Below are positions 63,305 to 64,000 of a DNA stretch of 64,000 bases, one piece after another; position 1 is the stretch's first letter; the number at the start of each line of letters is the position of its first letter. A program made the translations under genes and the position numbers. Under the pieces are notes generated by a model. That model did no database searches. It was not told the DNA's origin and was given only the letters and a program-made list of their open reading frames with translations. The stretch is from Haberlea rhodopensis. Lineage: Eukaryota > Streptophyta > Magnoliopsida > Lamiales > Gesneriaceae. The stretch is taken from assembly GCA_907163345.1 (NCBI GenBank), contig CAJQUN010000001.1:5146001-5210000 (forward strand), in the 5' to 3' direction.

Positions 63305-63490
63305 ATCCTAACACAACGGTAAAGTTACTTCCATGTGATTTGAGGTCACGTGTTTGAATCGTGCAAACAATATTTTTGCATGGCAAGGGAAATATTGTCT
63401 ATATTATGCCCAAAATGGCGACCCCCTTTTGGATCTTGTACATAGTTGGAGATTCGTACGCCGAGTTGCTCTTTTATGTGATCTATAACT
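63305..63490 (+). repeat. Possible tRNA-derived SINE remnant
   Basis: AACACAACGGTAAAGTTACT and then GTGTTTGAATCGTG resemble the A and B boxes of a Pol III promoter about 30 bp apart. The segment ends with GAGTTGCTCTTTT. No target duplication was found. Confidence 0.4.
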
Positions 63491-64000
63491 TAATATTGCA
63501 TGATATATTACACGAGCTTTATAAATAGTTTAAAATGTAAATCTTCATCTCAATTGAAATATAATAATAAAACATGCGATTTTCAAATTGCTAAATATTA
63601 GATCGTTAATGAACATTGAATTTATATATTGATTAGTTCCATTTTGCATTTATATTTCGACGTTTTCTAGTATTTTGCAGTGATTCTTGAATGATATTAC
63701 ATTTATTGATATTAATTTGCACGTTTCAGGAATCTTTGTGAAAATACGAGGAAGTGAAGAAAAAGAGTCATATAATGACGAAAAGTGCATAGAAATTGAG
63801 AAGACACAATTTGAGGTTGAGAAGTGAAAAAATACACACCCGGAGCAGAATATGAAGCGTCCTAGTGCCACTAATATTCTCAAATATTGATGAAAGAATC
63901 GGACGAGCATGCACACTTGGAGGTGAACCGAGAATCAAGGAAACAAATCCACTTAATATTATTTGAGGAGTTCATGTGACCATCAAAAGGAAAGAAGATG
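63491..64000. other. AT-rich intergenic DNA at the window edge
   Basis: Nothing recognised. The frame at 63650-63916 on the minus strand has no domain I know. Confidence 0.5.

Overview
This is nuclear DNA of a flowering plant, most likely a eudicot. It is AT-rich, its genes are split by many short GT-AG introns, it is dense in retroelements and MITEs, and its four protein genes belong to plant families (ATL RING-H2 ligase, plant EFR3-like scaffold, GH28 polygalacturonase, raffinose-synthase-family GH36). The species cannot be named from the sequence alone.

Layout. 1-3.1 kb: AT-rich DNA and a Mutator-like foldback element broken by an organelle-like insert. 3.16-3.73 kb (minus): intronless ATL-type RING-H2 gene. 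3.9-14 kb: a transposon graveyard holding a hAT MITE, an eroded Ty3/gypsy element, a SINE, a 532-bp MITE, a TRIM and a 2.8-kb Mutator-like element. That last element carries a decayed plant-mobile-domain (PMD) gene, itself split by a hAT MITE. 14.7-34.3 kb (minus): one 19-exon EFR3/SEMI-ROLLED LEAF 2-like gene, which I could assemble exon by exon with consistent phases. Its intron 2 holds a complete but mutated Ty1/copia element and its intron 1 a 5'-truncated LINE. 35.8-36.4 kb: tandem TRIM-like LTR units. 37.5-44.15 kb: a 6.6-kb minisatellite of 19/20-bp monomers with a 1,057-bp higher-order period and a 1,010-bp tandem duplication containing a unique spacer. 45.4-49.9 kb (minus): nine-exon polygalacturonase gene with a SINE in an intron. 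50-55 kb: LTR, LINE and MITE remnants. 55.2-60.1 kb (minus): 13-exon raffinose-synthase/alkaline alpha-galactosidase gene with a possible N-terminal targeting exon. 60.1-64 kb: MITE, LTR-like and SINE-like remnants.

All four host genes lie on the minus strand, but they are separate transcription units and not a pathway. Two act on carbohydrates (cell-wall pectin and raffinose-family oligosaccharides), one is a membrane scaffold and one a ubiquitin ligase. The most unusual parts are the higher-order minisatellite, the nested PMD-bearing element, and two MULE-type elements whose ends carry repeated short palindromes. Exon boundaries were derived by hand from splice consensus, reading phase and family knowledge; no alignment or search was run.
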